From the NCBI RefSeq assembly GCF_009811795.1, contig NZ_BLJE01000001.1, forward strand, positions 1,302,001 to 1,366,000: a DNA stretch of 64,000 nt. The letters run 5' to 3'. The position numbers and the translations under genes were made by a program. The stretch is from Litoreibacter roseus (GTDB taxonomy: Bacteria > Pseudomonadota > Alphaproteobacteria > Rhodobacterales > Rhodobacteraceae). Every line of letters begins with the position of its first letter. Position 1 is the first letter of the stretch. Positions 8,147 through 16,488 of the stretch are shown here, one piece after another. The notes below the pieces were generated by a model. The model searched no databases, was not told where the DNA came from, and was given only the letters and a program-made list of their open reading frames with translations.

Positions 8147-9297
8147 AGGCCATTGTTGTTGGCGCGGGGATCGGCGGTCTGGCCGCTGCGCTCGCCCTGG
8201 CGCAGGACGGCTGGCAGGTTGATGTTCTCGAAAGGGCACCCAGTCTGGGCGAGGTGGGCGCGGGGCTGCAGATCAGCCCCAATGGTATGCGTGTTCTTGA
8301 CTGGCTTGGTGTGACAGACAGTTTGCGTCCCGCGTTTTTCGAGCCCGAGGCAATCACGCTGAGATCGGGGAAGACCGGCCGCGTTCTTTTCCGCTTGCCG
8401 ATGAAAGACACAGCAACCGAGCGGTGGGGCGCGCCGTTCATGCAGGTCCACCGCGCGGATCTGCATGACGCGCTGCTCCGGGCCGGGCAGTCCCTTGGCG
8501 TCACTCTGAAAACCGGATTGGATGTCCGCAGCTACCGGTCGGATGGCGTCGTTTTCACGGACACGCAGGACTTTGACGGCGATCTGGTCATCGGGGCCGA
8601 TGGCGTCAGGTCGGTGATCCGGGATCAGATGCTGGGTGCCGATCCTGCGCGGTTCACCGGCAATGTTGCATGGCGTCTGACAGTCGATGTCGATACGCTC
8701 TCCGATCCGCCGCCGCCCGAGGGTGCGATCTGGGCGGGGCACAAGCGGCACGCTGTGACAACCCGGATCCGCAGTGGCCAGATGGTGAACTTCGTGGGCA
8801 TTGTCGAGCAGGAGGATTGGACGGAAGAGGGATGGTCGATCCCCGGCGATCCCGACGTGTTAAAAGCAGATTTTGGAAATTGGGCGCCCCCGTTGCAAGA
8901 GATCATCAAAGCGGCGGATGCGCCGTTTCGATGGGCGCTGTTCGACCGCCCACCTTCACCGAAATGGTCAGACGGTGTCGTCACGTTGGTGGGCGACGCA
9001 GCCCATCCGATGCTGCCATCCATGGCTCAAGGTGCTGTTCAAGCGTTAGAGGACGCCGCTTGTCTTGCCCTGTCTTTGCGCAAAACCCGAACCCGTCCGG
9101 CGCTTGAGGCGTACCATGCCCGTCGCATCGACCGGGTCAGCGCTATTCAGGCGCGGTCGGCGCAAAACCTGCGGATGTTTCACAAAAGCGGTCCGGCGCT
9201 GGTGCCATTCTGGGTCGCAGGGCGGGCTGCACCCGGTGTCTTGCAATCCAAGCAGGACTGGATTTACGGCCATGACCCACTGTCTCTTCAGCCATGA
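8143..9297 (+). CDS. FAD-dependent aromatic monooxygenase (salicylate hydroxylase-like)
   Basis: This 384-residue flavoprotein belongs to the UbiH/PHBH class A monooxygenases, which hydroxylate aromatic rings using NAD(P)H and O2. The N-terminal dinucleotide fold has GAGIGG at residues 7-12, the DG motif reads DLVIGADGVRS, and the ribityl-binding GD motif reads GDAAHPMLPSMAQG. It resembles salicylate 1-hydroxylase and 3-hydroxybenzoate 6-hydroxylase types; the substrate cannot be read from sequence. It is translationally coupled to the upstream SDR. Its 3' end overlaps the convergent MBL-fold gene by ten bases. Confidence 0.9.
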   Translation: MKAIVVGAGIGGLAAALALAQDGWQVDVLERAPSLGEVGAGLQISPNGMRVLDWLGVTDSLRPAFFEPEAITLRSGKTGRVLFRLPMKDTATERWGAPFMQVHRADLHDALLRAGQSLGVTLKTGLDVRSYRSDGVVFTDTQDFDGDLVIGADGVRSVIRDQMLGADPARFTGNVAWRLTVDVDTLSDPPPPEGAIWAGHKRHAVTTRIRSGQMVNFVGIVEQEDWTEEGWSIPGDPDVLKADFGNWAPPLQEIIKAADAPFRWALFDRPPSPKWSDGVVTLVGDAAHPMLPSMAQGAVQALEDAACLALSLRKTRTRPALEAYHARRIDRVSAIQARSAQNLRMFHKSGPALVPFWVAGRAAPGVLQSKQDWIYGHDPLSLQP

Positions 9298-10868
9298 TCC
9301 AGGCTATCGGGCACCCAAAGCTGCCGGAACATCTTTTCCTCGGGCGGGCTGCATCGCTGCCGGAATTTATCGAACGTGGCCTCTTCCTGCGCAGCGCGCG
9401 GCCCGTCGGGCAGTATACCGTTCAGCGTGATGATCCGGCCTGACGCCTTGTGGCGAAGCGCCCGGTCAATGGCTTTCAGCGGATGGCGCCACGGAAAGGG
9501 TCGCACTGTGCTGGCCCACACCTCGTTCGACGGAATCATGGCTGTGAAGTGCTTGGCATAGGGGCCACGGGCCAACCAAGACAGGTTCGGATGATCACTT
9601 TGCGGCGTGCCGTTCAGCGTGGCATTGTGAGATCCGTGGTGGCCGACTTTGTAGAAGGTGCACCGTCCCAAAAGATCGAGCGCCGTCTGCGAGACGCCAT
9701 CCACAAGCCATTTCAAATCCGCCCAACTGCGCCAACTGCCTGCTTGCGCATCCCCTGTAAACAAAAGTGTCTGGCCGCTGCCCATGAGTTCGAACAGCAG
9801 AACCAGCGACGTGTTGTTGACCTCTGAGTTCAACCGTAATGCGAGGTTTTCGGCATCGTCCGCCGAGATGTCGTCAATCTTGCGATCTTGCTCGCCGTCC
9901 GTCCGGTAGGTGCGCGCCAAATACGCTTCGCCCAGATCGTTGCGGTCGATCTTACCTTCGAGAATTTGCGCCTCGTCAATGGAAAACCGCGGTGCAAAGG
10001 GGCTGTCATGACGCTTCAAGACCGCCCCGCTGAAAGCCGCGAACAGCGCACTGCCGTCGGACCCCGCCGCAAACGCAGGGCTTGTGTGAAACTCCTCCCG
10101 CCGGAACGGATTCAACCGCGTCAACAGATGCGGATCGCGGGGCGGGCCAAAAGGGTAGAGCCGCACATTCTCGACGCCGGGCAGCGGGATCGGCCCATCG
10201 CCGGGAGACAGATACTTGATGCGCACGCCGGGCATGTTGCGCAGATATTGCAGCCGCGTCTTGTAGCGAAACCCCCGGATTTTGCGCCGCGCGTTCAGAG
10301 CGAGACCGAAATTTTCCATCGCGTCGTCTGAGGGTGCGTCCACAGCCTGTTTCAGAATTTCTGCGCCGTCGCGACTGCCGGTTTCGCTTTCCAGAAAGTC
10401 AGCAATCACATCAGCGCTGTGCGTGACCCCGCTTTGATGCGATAACCTGTCATGGGCCAGCGCAAGGGTCAGTAACTGATCCCCGAAACTGTCGCGCAGA
10501 TCATTGGCGTCGTCATCGTCCGGATCTTCTGTCCAGGCCAGCCACAACTCTTTCACCGTGAAGGTCGCGAACGGATGATCCTCGTCGCCCCGTTTGGGAA
10601 ATCCGCTCACGTGGTCTTCATGCTCGTGGGTCACAACGACCACATCCAGAACGCCGCCCGTTGCCGCGTGAATGTCGCGCAGAACCCCGTCCATGGTCGG
10701 ACCGTCCGCGATACCTGATCCGGCCTTCATGCCGCAGTCAAGCAGCATATGAAACGGGCGGTCATCTTCAGGCGCCCGCCGGAAGGTCAGCAAAAAGCAA
10801 TCTCCGTGCCCTTGCCGATACATGCGGATCAGGACGCCGCTTTCGGGTGGGCTCAATCGATCGGTCAT
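9288..10868 (-). CDS. ComEC-like metallo-beta-lactamase-fold hydrolase (third gene of patatin operon)
   Basis: This 526-residue protein has the binuclear-metal motif HEHEDH at residues 81-86, after an N-terminal GHGDCFLL...LLDCG stretch. A second-half TGDAQAGSW and KVGHHGSHNATL follow, a combination typical of ComEC/Rec2-type MBL hydrolases, some of which act as nucleases or phosphodiesterases. There is no signal peptide or membrane segment, so it should be cytoplasmic. The ATG at 10868 overlaps the metalloprotease stop (ATGA); an alternative ATG at 10877 would add three residues. It is the last gene of a tightly coupled operon with a patatin and an HExxH protease. An MBL hydrolase next to a protease is also seen in type 1 Avs antiphage systems, but no STAND NTPase is present here. 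Function unknown. Confidence 0.85.
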   Translation of the reverse strand: MTDRLSPPESGVLIRMYRQGHGDCFLLTFRRAPEDDRPFHMLLDCGMKAGSGIADGPTMDGVLRDIHAATGGVLDVVVVTHEHEDHVSGFPKRGDEDHPFATFTVKELWLAWTEDPDDDDANDLRDSFGDQLLTLALAHDRLSHQSGVTHSADVIADFLESETGSRDGAEILKQAVDAPSDDAMENFGLALNARRKIRGFRYKTRLQYLRNMPGVRIKYLSPGDGPIPLPGVENVRLYPFGPPRDPHLLTRLNPFRREEFHTSPAFAAGSDGSALFAAFSGAVLKRHDSPFAPRFSIDEAQILEGKIDRNDLGEAYLARTYRTDGEQDRKIDDISADDAENLALRLNSEVNNTSLVLLFELMGSGQTLLFTGDAQAGSWRSWADLKWLVDGVSQTALDLLGRCTFYKVGHHGSHNATLNGTPQSDHPNLSWLARGPYAKHFTAMIPSNEVWASTVRPFPWRHPLKAIDRALRHKASGRIITLNGILPDGPRAAQEEATFDKFRQRCSPPEEKMFRQLWVPDSLDHG

Positions 10869-13087
10869 GCGGGCCATCCCGTGCCATCGCCCGCGCTTTG
10901 GGTATGGCGGTGCAAATCTGTGAACGCCTGAGCCGAGCCAGCGTCATGTCCGCCGAAAAACGCGGTCTGGTGCGCCTGATCGATCCGCCTGAGATGGGCG
11001 CGCTGCCGGTCCACGCCACGGTCATCAGAGATCGTGAACGGCGTGCGGATCAACCGCCTGATCTTGTAGGTGCGCGTGTCGATCAGAAAGGTCGTTCCCG
11101 CGCGGTAGATGAAATCGCTCCCGTCGCAGGGCAGTTCACCGGCATCAGCCGCCGCCTGATCCGCAGGGTCCAGAAAGCCATGACGGCTCTGGATCAGTTC
11201 GATGACATATTCCTGATCCAATTGCCCCCGCTGGCCCATCCGCGTCGCGATCCGTACCGCGTGAACATGCAGGGATGGAAGGTCGGTGTAGGTCGATCTA
11301 AGCACTGTGAGCGGCGCCGTCTTGTCGAACTCAATGCCGATAAGCTGCGCAAACGGCGTCGATTCCTCCCGCGTCAGGAGGAACCAGAGCAACCGCTTGT
11401 AGTGGTTCATCACATGAAACTGCACGCAGCGCGGCAGGGTCGCGCCGATGTCCAGAACGTTGGTCTGAAACATCTGCGTCTTGCTCAGGGCATCGACCGT
11501 GCTGGCCGTATCCTTGCGCTGCGTGGCGAGCGCCATCAGCCGCGTCCGCATCGCCCGCGCGGCCTGTTTCAGATCGTCGTTCGTCTGCCGGAACAACAGT
11601 TTCAACTGACGCTTGCGCGCGAAGGGCAGACCGGCGTCATCGCGCATCTGGCGGCACAGTTCTTCCAGAACCAGACGCGGGTTGCTCATCAACATGCCAA
11701 TATGGCCGCTCACCTCGTCAAGGTCCACCGACCGGATTGCATCCGCGCGCGAAGCCTGCCGATCCCGGTCTGCGGTCTGGATGTCCGGCCAGCACAGCGC
11801 AGGTTCCGACAGGATAGGCATTCCCGCCGGGACAATTCCCCATGCGGTGAACGCCTCGATAAACGCGTCGCGGTAGCCTTGCTTGTCCTCGGGAAACAGA
11901 TCCCGGTCGGCGGTGATGATCGCGCGAAAGTAATCGCCAAAGCTGACATTCACCGGCGGCACGTAATCCATCGCCCGGATGCAGATCCTCATGACCCGGC
12001 GGGCGCATTGGGCAGCCTCAGCGGCAAGACGTTTTTTCAGGTCGGGGTCGATTTCGCCCGACCGCAGAATGCCCGAGCCGTTGGAGGCGATGCGGAAGAG
12101 GTCGCTGACCCGCGTCTTGTAGATCGTCAGGAACGCCCGAAATACCGCCGCAACCAGAACGGCACCCCGTGCATGCGGGCCTTCCGCTCCGTCCAGGGCC
12201 AGCTTGTCGGGCGCGCGCAAAGTCCATTCGCCGCGGTCCATCTGACCCAGAAAATCCCGAAGCGCATGGCCCCGCCCCACGCTCAGCCCGAACTCCTGCG
12301 CCAATTGGCCAAGAATGCTTTGCTTCCCCAGATCGCCACGGGTCTTTGCAATCTGATCCTCCAGCACCTCGGGAAAGGAGAAGAGCTGAAACAGTGCGAT
12401 GATATCGGCGAAGGCTTCGTGCAAGGCACGCATGTCGGGGCCGGAGTTTTCGGCAAACCGCGGATGAAGCCCATCAAGGATCGCGTGGACTGTCTCGTGA
12501 ACAACGATGTCATGGCTCAGGCAGGTAAACACGGTCGTGCCGGGCGGCGCGCCTGCGCTCTCTGCATCCGCCGTGAAGTAGCCAAACAGCAGCGCCTTCT
12601 TGTCCGGGTTGTAGAACGCGTTTGCCTCGCGCAGGGCATGGGGATAGATCCGCAGCCGTTGCACGAACTGCTCTTCCCAGAGCCCGTCTTCCGATTTCTT
12701 CGACACCGGCGCCCAGTGTAAACGCCGTCCCAACGCCTCTTCGAACACCGCGATTGTGTTCATGGCAACCGCATACACCATCTGCTGGTGAAACTTCGGG
12801 TTCTCTGGCGAGGGCGGCAGCCCATCATCGAACTGGACCGCATCTGCGTTCAGGTCGATGGGTGCGTAGAACACGCGGCTCGCGGGGTCATAATCAATGA
12901 CCTCCAGATATTCGCCGCTTGGTCCCAGTTTTGGCGCGACCCGGTCATCGGGGTCCAGATCATGGGGCAGGGAGATCGTCACATACCGCGCGGCGCGGTT
13001 CTTGAAATCTCGACCTGCCGTCGGATCAAACGCAAATACCCGCAGACGTCGGGGACGCTTGGTTCCCAGATAGGGTGCTTCGGTCAT
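10865..13087 (-). CDS. Large cytoplasmic HExxH metalloprotease-like protein (thermolysin/gluzincin-like)
   Basis: I recognise no named family for the whole 740-residue protein. It has a zinc-protease signature, HETVH at residues 197-201, followed 22 residues later by HEAFAD (Glu224, Asp228). This reproduces the thermolysin-like spacing in which a downstream glutamate is the third zinc ligand. Unlike secreted M4 enzymes it has no signal peptide or propeptide, which suggests an intracellular target. The remaining 500 residues are mostly predicted helical and basic, with no motif I can name. It overlaps the upstream patatin gene and the downstream MBL-fold gene by ATGA at both ends, so the three products are probably made in similar amounts and act together. 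Confidence 0.75.
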   Translation of the reverse strand: MTEAPYLGTKRPRRLRVFAFDPTAGRDFKNRAARYVTISLPHDLDPDDRVAPKLGPSGEYLEVIDYDPASRVFYAPIDLNADAVQFDDGLPPSPENPKFHQQMVYAVAMNTIAVFEEALGRRLHWAPVSKKSEDGLWEEQFVQRLRIYPHALREANAFYNPDKKALLFGYFTADAESAGAPPGTTVFTCLSHDIVVHETVHAILDGLHPRFAENSGPDMRALHEAFADIIALFQLFSFPEVLEDQIAKTRGDLGKQSILGQLAQEFGLSVGRGHALRDFLGQMDRGEWTLRAPDKLALDGAEGPHARGAVLVAAVFRAFLTIYKTRVSDLFRIASNGSGILRSGEIDPDLKKRLAAEAAQCARRVMRICIRAMDYVPPVNVSFGDYFRAIITADRDLFPEDKQGYRDAFIEAFTAWGIVPAGMPILSEPALCWPDIQTADRDRQASRADAIRSVDLDEVSGHIGMLMSNPRLVLEELCRQMRDDAGLPFARKRQLKLLFRQTNDDLKQAARAMRTRLMALATQRKDTASTVDALSKTQMFQTNVLDIGATLPRCVQFHVMNHYKRLLWFLLTREESTPFAQLIGIEFDKTAPLTVLRSTYTDLPSLHVHAVRIATRMGQRGQLDQEYVIELIQSRHGFLDPADQAAADAGELPCDGSDFIYRAGTTFLIDTRTYKIRRLIRTPFTISDDRGVDRQRAHLRRIDQAHQTAFFGGHDAGSAQAFTDLHRHTQSAGDGTGWPA

Positions 13088-14247
13088 GGCAAGACTGGCT
13101 CACTCGGGGCGGGCGCGTTGGGCATCAGGTATTTTCTTACGGTGCCGTCGGCATAGGAGTATCCCGCCAGAATGGCCGCGCGCTGGACCTCGGGTTCGAA
13201 CCGCTTGAGACGGGTGTCCATGTCACGCGCGATCTGCAGCATCGCGTCCGAGGCCTTATAGCCGGTCCACTCCAGATCATCGGGATCCGTTGCGATGGAC
13301 CAATAGGCCCCACGCCGCTCGGGCAGGCCATCCCGAAGCATATTGCGGTAGAGATTGATCAAGCTGCGTTCCCGCCAATCGACCGACACATCCAGAAAGC
13401 TGTTAATGATCCGCATCATCATACCCGGCCACCACTGGAACTGCTTGTGAAGTGATGGAATGTTCTGCCCCGCATTGGCCGCGATCAGAATCCCGCACCG
13501 CTTCCAGATCGGCTCCAGCCCGATATTGTCATAGGTTCCGCCGTCAACCAGAACCGGCGCGGTTTGCAGCGCAGGATCTGTGTAGCGCGCACCGGCCGGA
13601 CAACTGACATCCTCCCCACTCAAATCAAGCCGTACCGGCGCCAATATCGGCGGAAACGCCGAGGACGCCGCGACCGCTGTGCTGAGCTTGATGGTCTTTG
13701 TCGTCGACCGAAACGCCCGCCAATCTGCGACGTAATGGTGGTTGAACCGGGTCAGCCCGCCGGTCTGCAGGTTCATGGCACAAAAAATGAAACGGGTTTT
13801 CTTGGTGATCGTGCTGAGTTTGCGATCGTGGAAGATATGCCGGTCATAGGCGCGGGCCAGTGCATTGCCGCCCGAGATGCCAGGGATCAGACCCTTCAGC
13901 GTGGTCATGATATCGACAGAGGTCGAGGTTGCCGCCAGAACCGGCTTGATGAAATGGTCGATCATCTGGTCATGAGATGCGCGACCGCTGTCCCAGCTCA
14001 TCAGGTCCCAATTCATCGCAAGGATGCCTGTTGCGATGGACCCGCCGGACACAGACGTGATCCGCTGCGCACGCCCCAGAATACCAAGCTCATTCAACCG
14101 CAGCAGGGCGCCCGCGTGAAACAGCGTGGCCCGATATCCGCCGCCGGAAAAGGCAAGACCGATGGCAGTTGGATCATATTTCGGGGACAGTTCCGACGAT
14201 TTAAAGTAGCCGGATTCCGACGATGCGGATGGGAAATCATCAAGCAT
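13084..14247 (-). CDS. Patatin-like phospholipase (first gene of a three-gene operon)
   Basis: This 387-residue patatin-fold lipid hydrolase has the full catalytic set: oxyanion loop SGGGYR (34-39), nucleophile Ser67 in SVSGGS (the first glycine of the usual GxSxG is serine), the helper pattern ASSAFPP (194-200) and the dyad aspartate Asp235 in VDGGTYDN. No signal peptide is seen, so it should act inside the cell on membrane lipids. The family includes toxins of type VI and abortive-infection systems as well as housekeeping lipases. Here it is the promoter-proximal gene of an operon with a metalloprotease and an MBL-fold hydrolase, all joined by ATGA overlaps. The leader is AT-rich, with a weak GAGAG ribosome site. 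Confidence 0.88.
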   Translation of the reverse strand: MLDDFPSASSESGYFKSSELSPKYDPTAIGLAFSGGGYRATLFHAGALLRLNELGILGRAQRITSVSGGSIATGILAMNWDLMSWDSGRASHDQMIDHFIKPVLAATSTSVDIMTTLKGLIPGISGGNALARAYDRHIFHDRKLSTITKKTRFIFCAMNLQTGGLTRFNHHYVADWRAFRSTTKTIKLSTAVAASSAFPPILAPVRLDLSGEDVSCPAGARYTDPALQTAPVLVDGGTYDNIGLEPIWKRCGILIAANAGQNIPSLHKQFQWWPGMMMRIINSFLDVSVDWRERSLINLYRNMLRDGLPERRGAYWSIATDPDDLEWTGYKASDAMLQIARDMDTRLKRFEPEVQRAAILAGYSYADGTVRKYLMPNAPAPSEPVLP

Positions 14248-14551
14248 AAAAACTCTCGAAAAAATGAAACTTGTAAAAATATACTGGCGCTACGTTAACC
14301 GAAAATCGGGTGATTTGGCGAGTTTTTTTTCGCAACGTCCGGGCAAACACCGGTCACCTGGGTCGGTATCCCTCGGCTGTGTTCCGTCGTCTCCGGCGTA
14401 TTTTGCACAAGTTCCGGGCGCGATTCCGGGTCCTTCAACGAGATGCCGCGCGAGAATTGCATCGCCCCACGAGGCATTGTGTTGATGACTCAGATCAAAG
14501 CGGGTCGTAAAGTTTTCCGACAGCATTCGGAAAACCTTCAGGAGTGCGGAT
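14248..14551. promoter_or_regulatory. Divergent intergenic region between the patatin operon and ppk2
   Basis: These 304 bases hold no gene I can support. The 60 bases next to the patatin start are strikingly AT-rich, with a TATATT (-10-like, minus strand, 14278-14283) and no convincing -35. The ppk2 side carries the perfect inverted repeat listed separately. I see no terminator on either strand. Confidence 0.5.
14512..14535. promoter_or_regulatory. Perfect 9-bp inverted repeat just upstream of the ppk2 ribosome-binding site
   Basis: GTTTTCCGA (14512-14520), spacer CAGCAT, TCGGAAAAC (14527-14535). It ends five bases before the AGGAG that serves ppk2 (ATG 14552). It could be an operator or a 5'-UTR hairpin controlling translation. 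No T-run follows on either strand, so it is not a terminator. Confidence 0.6.
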
Positions 14552-15442
14552 ATGTCGAAAACAAAGACGATCGAGATGCCAGAGCAATTGCCCAAACGCA
14601 CGGATGCCATCATCGGATTTGAGCGCGGGGAGTACCCCTATGCCGAACGCGTAAGCCGGGAAGTTTACGAGAAGGAAAAGGCTGAGCTTCAGGTTGAATT
14701 GCTGAAGGTGCAGCATTGGGTTCAGGAAACCGGCCAGAAATTCGTTCTTTTGTTTGAAGGGCGCGACGCGGCTGGCAAGGGCGGCACCATCAAGCGCTTC
14801 ATGGAGCATCTCAACCCCCGCAGTGCGCGTGTCGTGGCCCTGAACAAGCCAACCGACGAAGAGCGCGGCCAGTGGTTTTTCCAGCGATATGTGAAGCATC
14901 TGCCGACCTCGGGCGAGATCGTTCTCTATGACAGATCCTGGTACAATCGCGCGGGCGTCGAGCGCGTCATGAACTTTTGCCAGCCTCAGGACTATCTGGA
15001 ATTCATGCGGCAAACGCCGGAATTTGAACGCATGCTGGTGCGCAGTGGGATCAAGTTGTTCAAGTACTGGTTTTCGGTGACACAGGAAGAACAGAAGCGT
15101 CGCTTTGAGTCTCGCGAAACGGATCCTTTGAAACGGTGGAAGCTGTCGCCGGTTGACCGCGCGAGTCTCAGCAAATGGGACGACTACACCGAGGCCAAGG
15201 AGGCGATGTTTTTCTACACCGACACCGCTGATGCCCCATGGACCGTCATCCGCTCCAACGATAAGAAACGTGCCCGGCTGAACTGCATGAAGCATTTTCT
15301 GTCGCAACTGGATTATGACGACAAAGACGAGACCGTGGCGACGCCTTTCGATTCGAAGATCGTCCATCACGCAGGAAGCGTCGTGCACAATTCCGATCAT
15401 ATCTTAGCCGCGTCCCTACATCCGAAGACACGCAGATCCTGA
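14552..15442 (+). CDS. ppk2: Polyphosphate kinase 2
   Basis: PPK2 transfers phosphate between polyphosphate and nucleotides, usually forming GTP/ATP from NDP plus polyP. The 296-residue protein has Walker A GRDAAGKGG (near 71-79), the Walker B-like YDRSWYNRAGVE and the lid segment KWDDYTEAKE, with the length typical of single-domain class I PPK2. The start ATG has an AGGAG site eight bases upstream. It stands alone; its leader contains a 9-bp inverted repeat that may control it. A ppx-type exopolyphosphatase, the opposing activity, lies at 55 kb. Confidence 0.95.
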   Translation: MSKTKTIEMPEQLPKRTDAIIGFERGEYPYAERVSREVYEKEKAELQVELLKVQHWVQETGQKFVLLFEGRDAAGKGGTIKRFMEHLNPRSARVVALNKPTDEERGQWFFQRYVKHLPTSGEIVLYDRSWYNRAGVERVMNFCQPQDYLEFMRQTPEFERMLVRSGIKLFKYWFSVTQEEQKRRFESRETDPLKRWKLSPVDRASLSKWDDYTEAKEAMFFYTDTADAPWTVIRSNDKKRARLNCMKHFLSQLDYDDKDETVATPFDSKIVHHAGSVVHNSDHILAASLHPKTRRS

Positions 15443-15519
15443 CACCTGGATGTCGCTGATCCGTGGCAGGCGGCTTACTAAAAACGCCGTCGATACGTTC
15501 TTTGTCCCGCGCGGACCGG

Positions 15520-16488
15520 CTAGGTTCCCGACATCAAACAGGTCGCGCAGCCGGTGAGGGCGGCGTAGTCGTCCTCGATCACGTGGACCGAGAAGTTCTG
15601 CATAAACCCCGAGAACCGCCCCTTGTCGCGGAACGCCTCCGCGAAGCCAAGACTTGCGAAATGCGGCGTGAACGCCCGGGCCACGCCGCCCGCAAAATAG
15701 ACCCCACCGAACGGCAACTGGATCAGCGTCAGGTTGCCCGCAACCGTGCCTAGCATCCGCACAAACATGCGGGCCGCTTCGACCGCCCGGGGATCACTTC
15801 CGGATTCGAAATCGGCCACGATCGTCTGCGCGTTTTTCTCGGCCGGGGCGCCGCCTTCGGTGCAAAGCCAAGTATACACCCGCTCCAGCCCGCGGCCCGA
15901 CAGCATGTCCTCGACCGCGGGAAATCCATGGGCCGTTTCGAAATACCGAATGAGCCGCAACTCCGCTTCGGACCGGATCGGCAGGTTGGCATGACCGGAT
16001 TCTGACGGCGTCACCAGCCGCCCCGCAGGTGTCTCGAACACCGGGGCGATGTTGAAGCCCGTGCCCACGCCGATCACCAGCTTGGTTGCCTCAGGCGGGC
16101 TGTCATGACCTTCCAGAAGCTGCGTGACAGACCCATGGGCGAGATGCCCAATAGAATGACCTTGGGCCTGTAAATCGTTGAGAAGACGCACGTTATCGGC
16201 CTTGGCGGCGCGCGAGATCGTGGTCTCGTCGATCTCCCAATTGAGGTTGGTCAACTCGCCGCGACCATCCTTCACGGGGCCTGCAATGGCCACGCAGGCC
16301 CCCTTGCAATCCACATCGTCGTGATCGGCGAGAAACTTGCGCAGTACCGTCTCAAGCCCGGGAAATTCGGCATTGCGATAACGCGTCACGGTCTCGGTCA
16401 ACAATTGGCGACCGTCGGCCAGAGCCACACGGGTGTTCGTCCCGCCGATATCGGCCACGAGGGAGTATGTGTTGTCAGGCAGGCTCAT
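15520..16488 (-). CDS. glk: Glucokinase
   Basis: This enzyme phosphorylates cytoplasmic glucose with ATP, feeding glucose-6-phosphate to Zwf. From the ATG at 16488, which overlaps the beta-glucosidase stop codon (ATGA), it is 322 residues, as usual for the bacterial Glk (PF02685) type. Visible motifs are the phosphate loop ADIGGTNTR (12-20), LNDLQAQGHSIGHL, and GVGTGFN. It is third in a minus-strand operon after the LacI regulator and GH1 beta-glucosidase, opposite the agl transport operon, so it captures glucose released by both the beta- and alpha-glucosidases. Confidence 0.95.
   Translation of the reverse strand: MSLPDNTYSLVADIGGTNTRVALADGRQLLTETVTRYRNAEFPGLETVLRKFLADHDDVDCKGACVAIAGPVKDGRGELTNLNWEIDETTISRAAKADNVRLLNDLQAQGHSIGHLAHGSVTQLLEGHDSPPEATKLVIGVGTGFNIAPVFETPAGRLVTPSESGHANLPIRSEAELRLIRYFETAHGFPAVEDMLSGRGLERVYTWLCTEGGAPAEKNAQTIVADFESGSDPRAVEAARMFVRMLGTVAGNLTLIQLPFGGVYFAGGVARAFTPHFASLGFAEAFRDKGRFSGFMQNFSVHVIEDDYAALTGCATCLMSGT

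Noticed and set aside
10661-12721. A 686-codon open frame on the plus strand opposite the metalloprotease gene
   Set aside because: It is a codon-bias shadow of the minus-strand gene: product is rich in Arg, Gln and Pro with no motif, has no ribosome site, and the opposite strand has catalytic motifs and coupled starts and stops.
9288-14247. Calling the patatin/protease/MBL operon an Avs system
   Set aside because: No STAND NTPase or other sensor is present and the protease is a zinc HExxH type rather than the trypsin-like type; the resemblance is only in two of the component classes.
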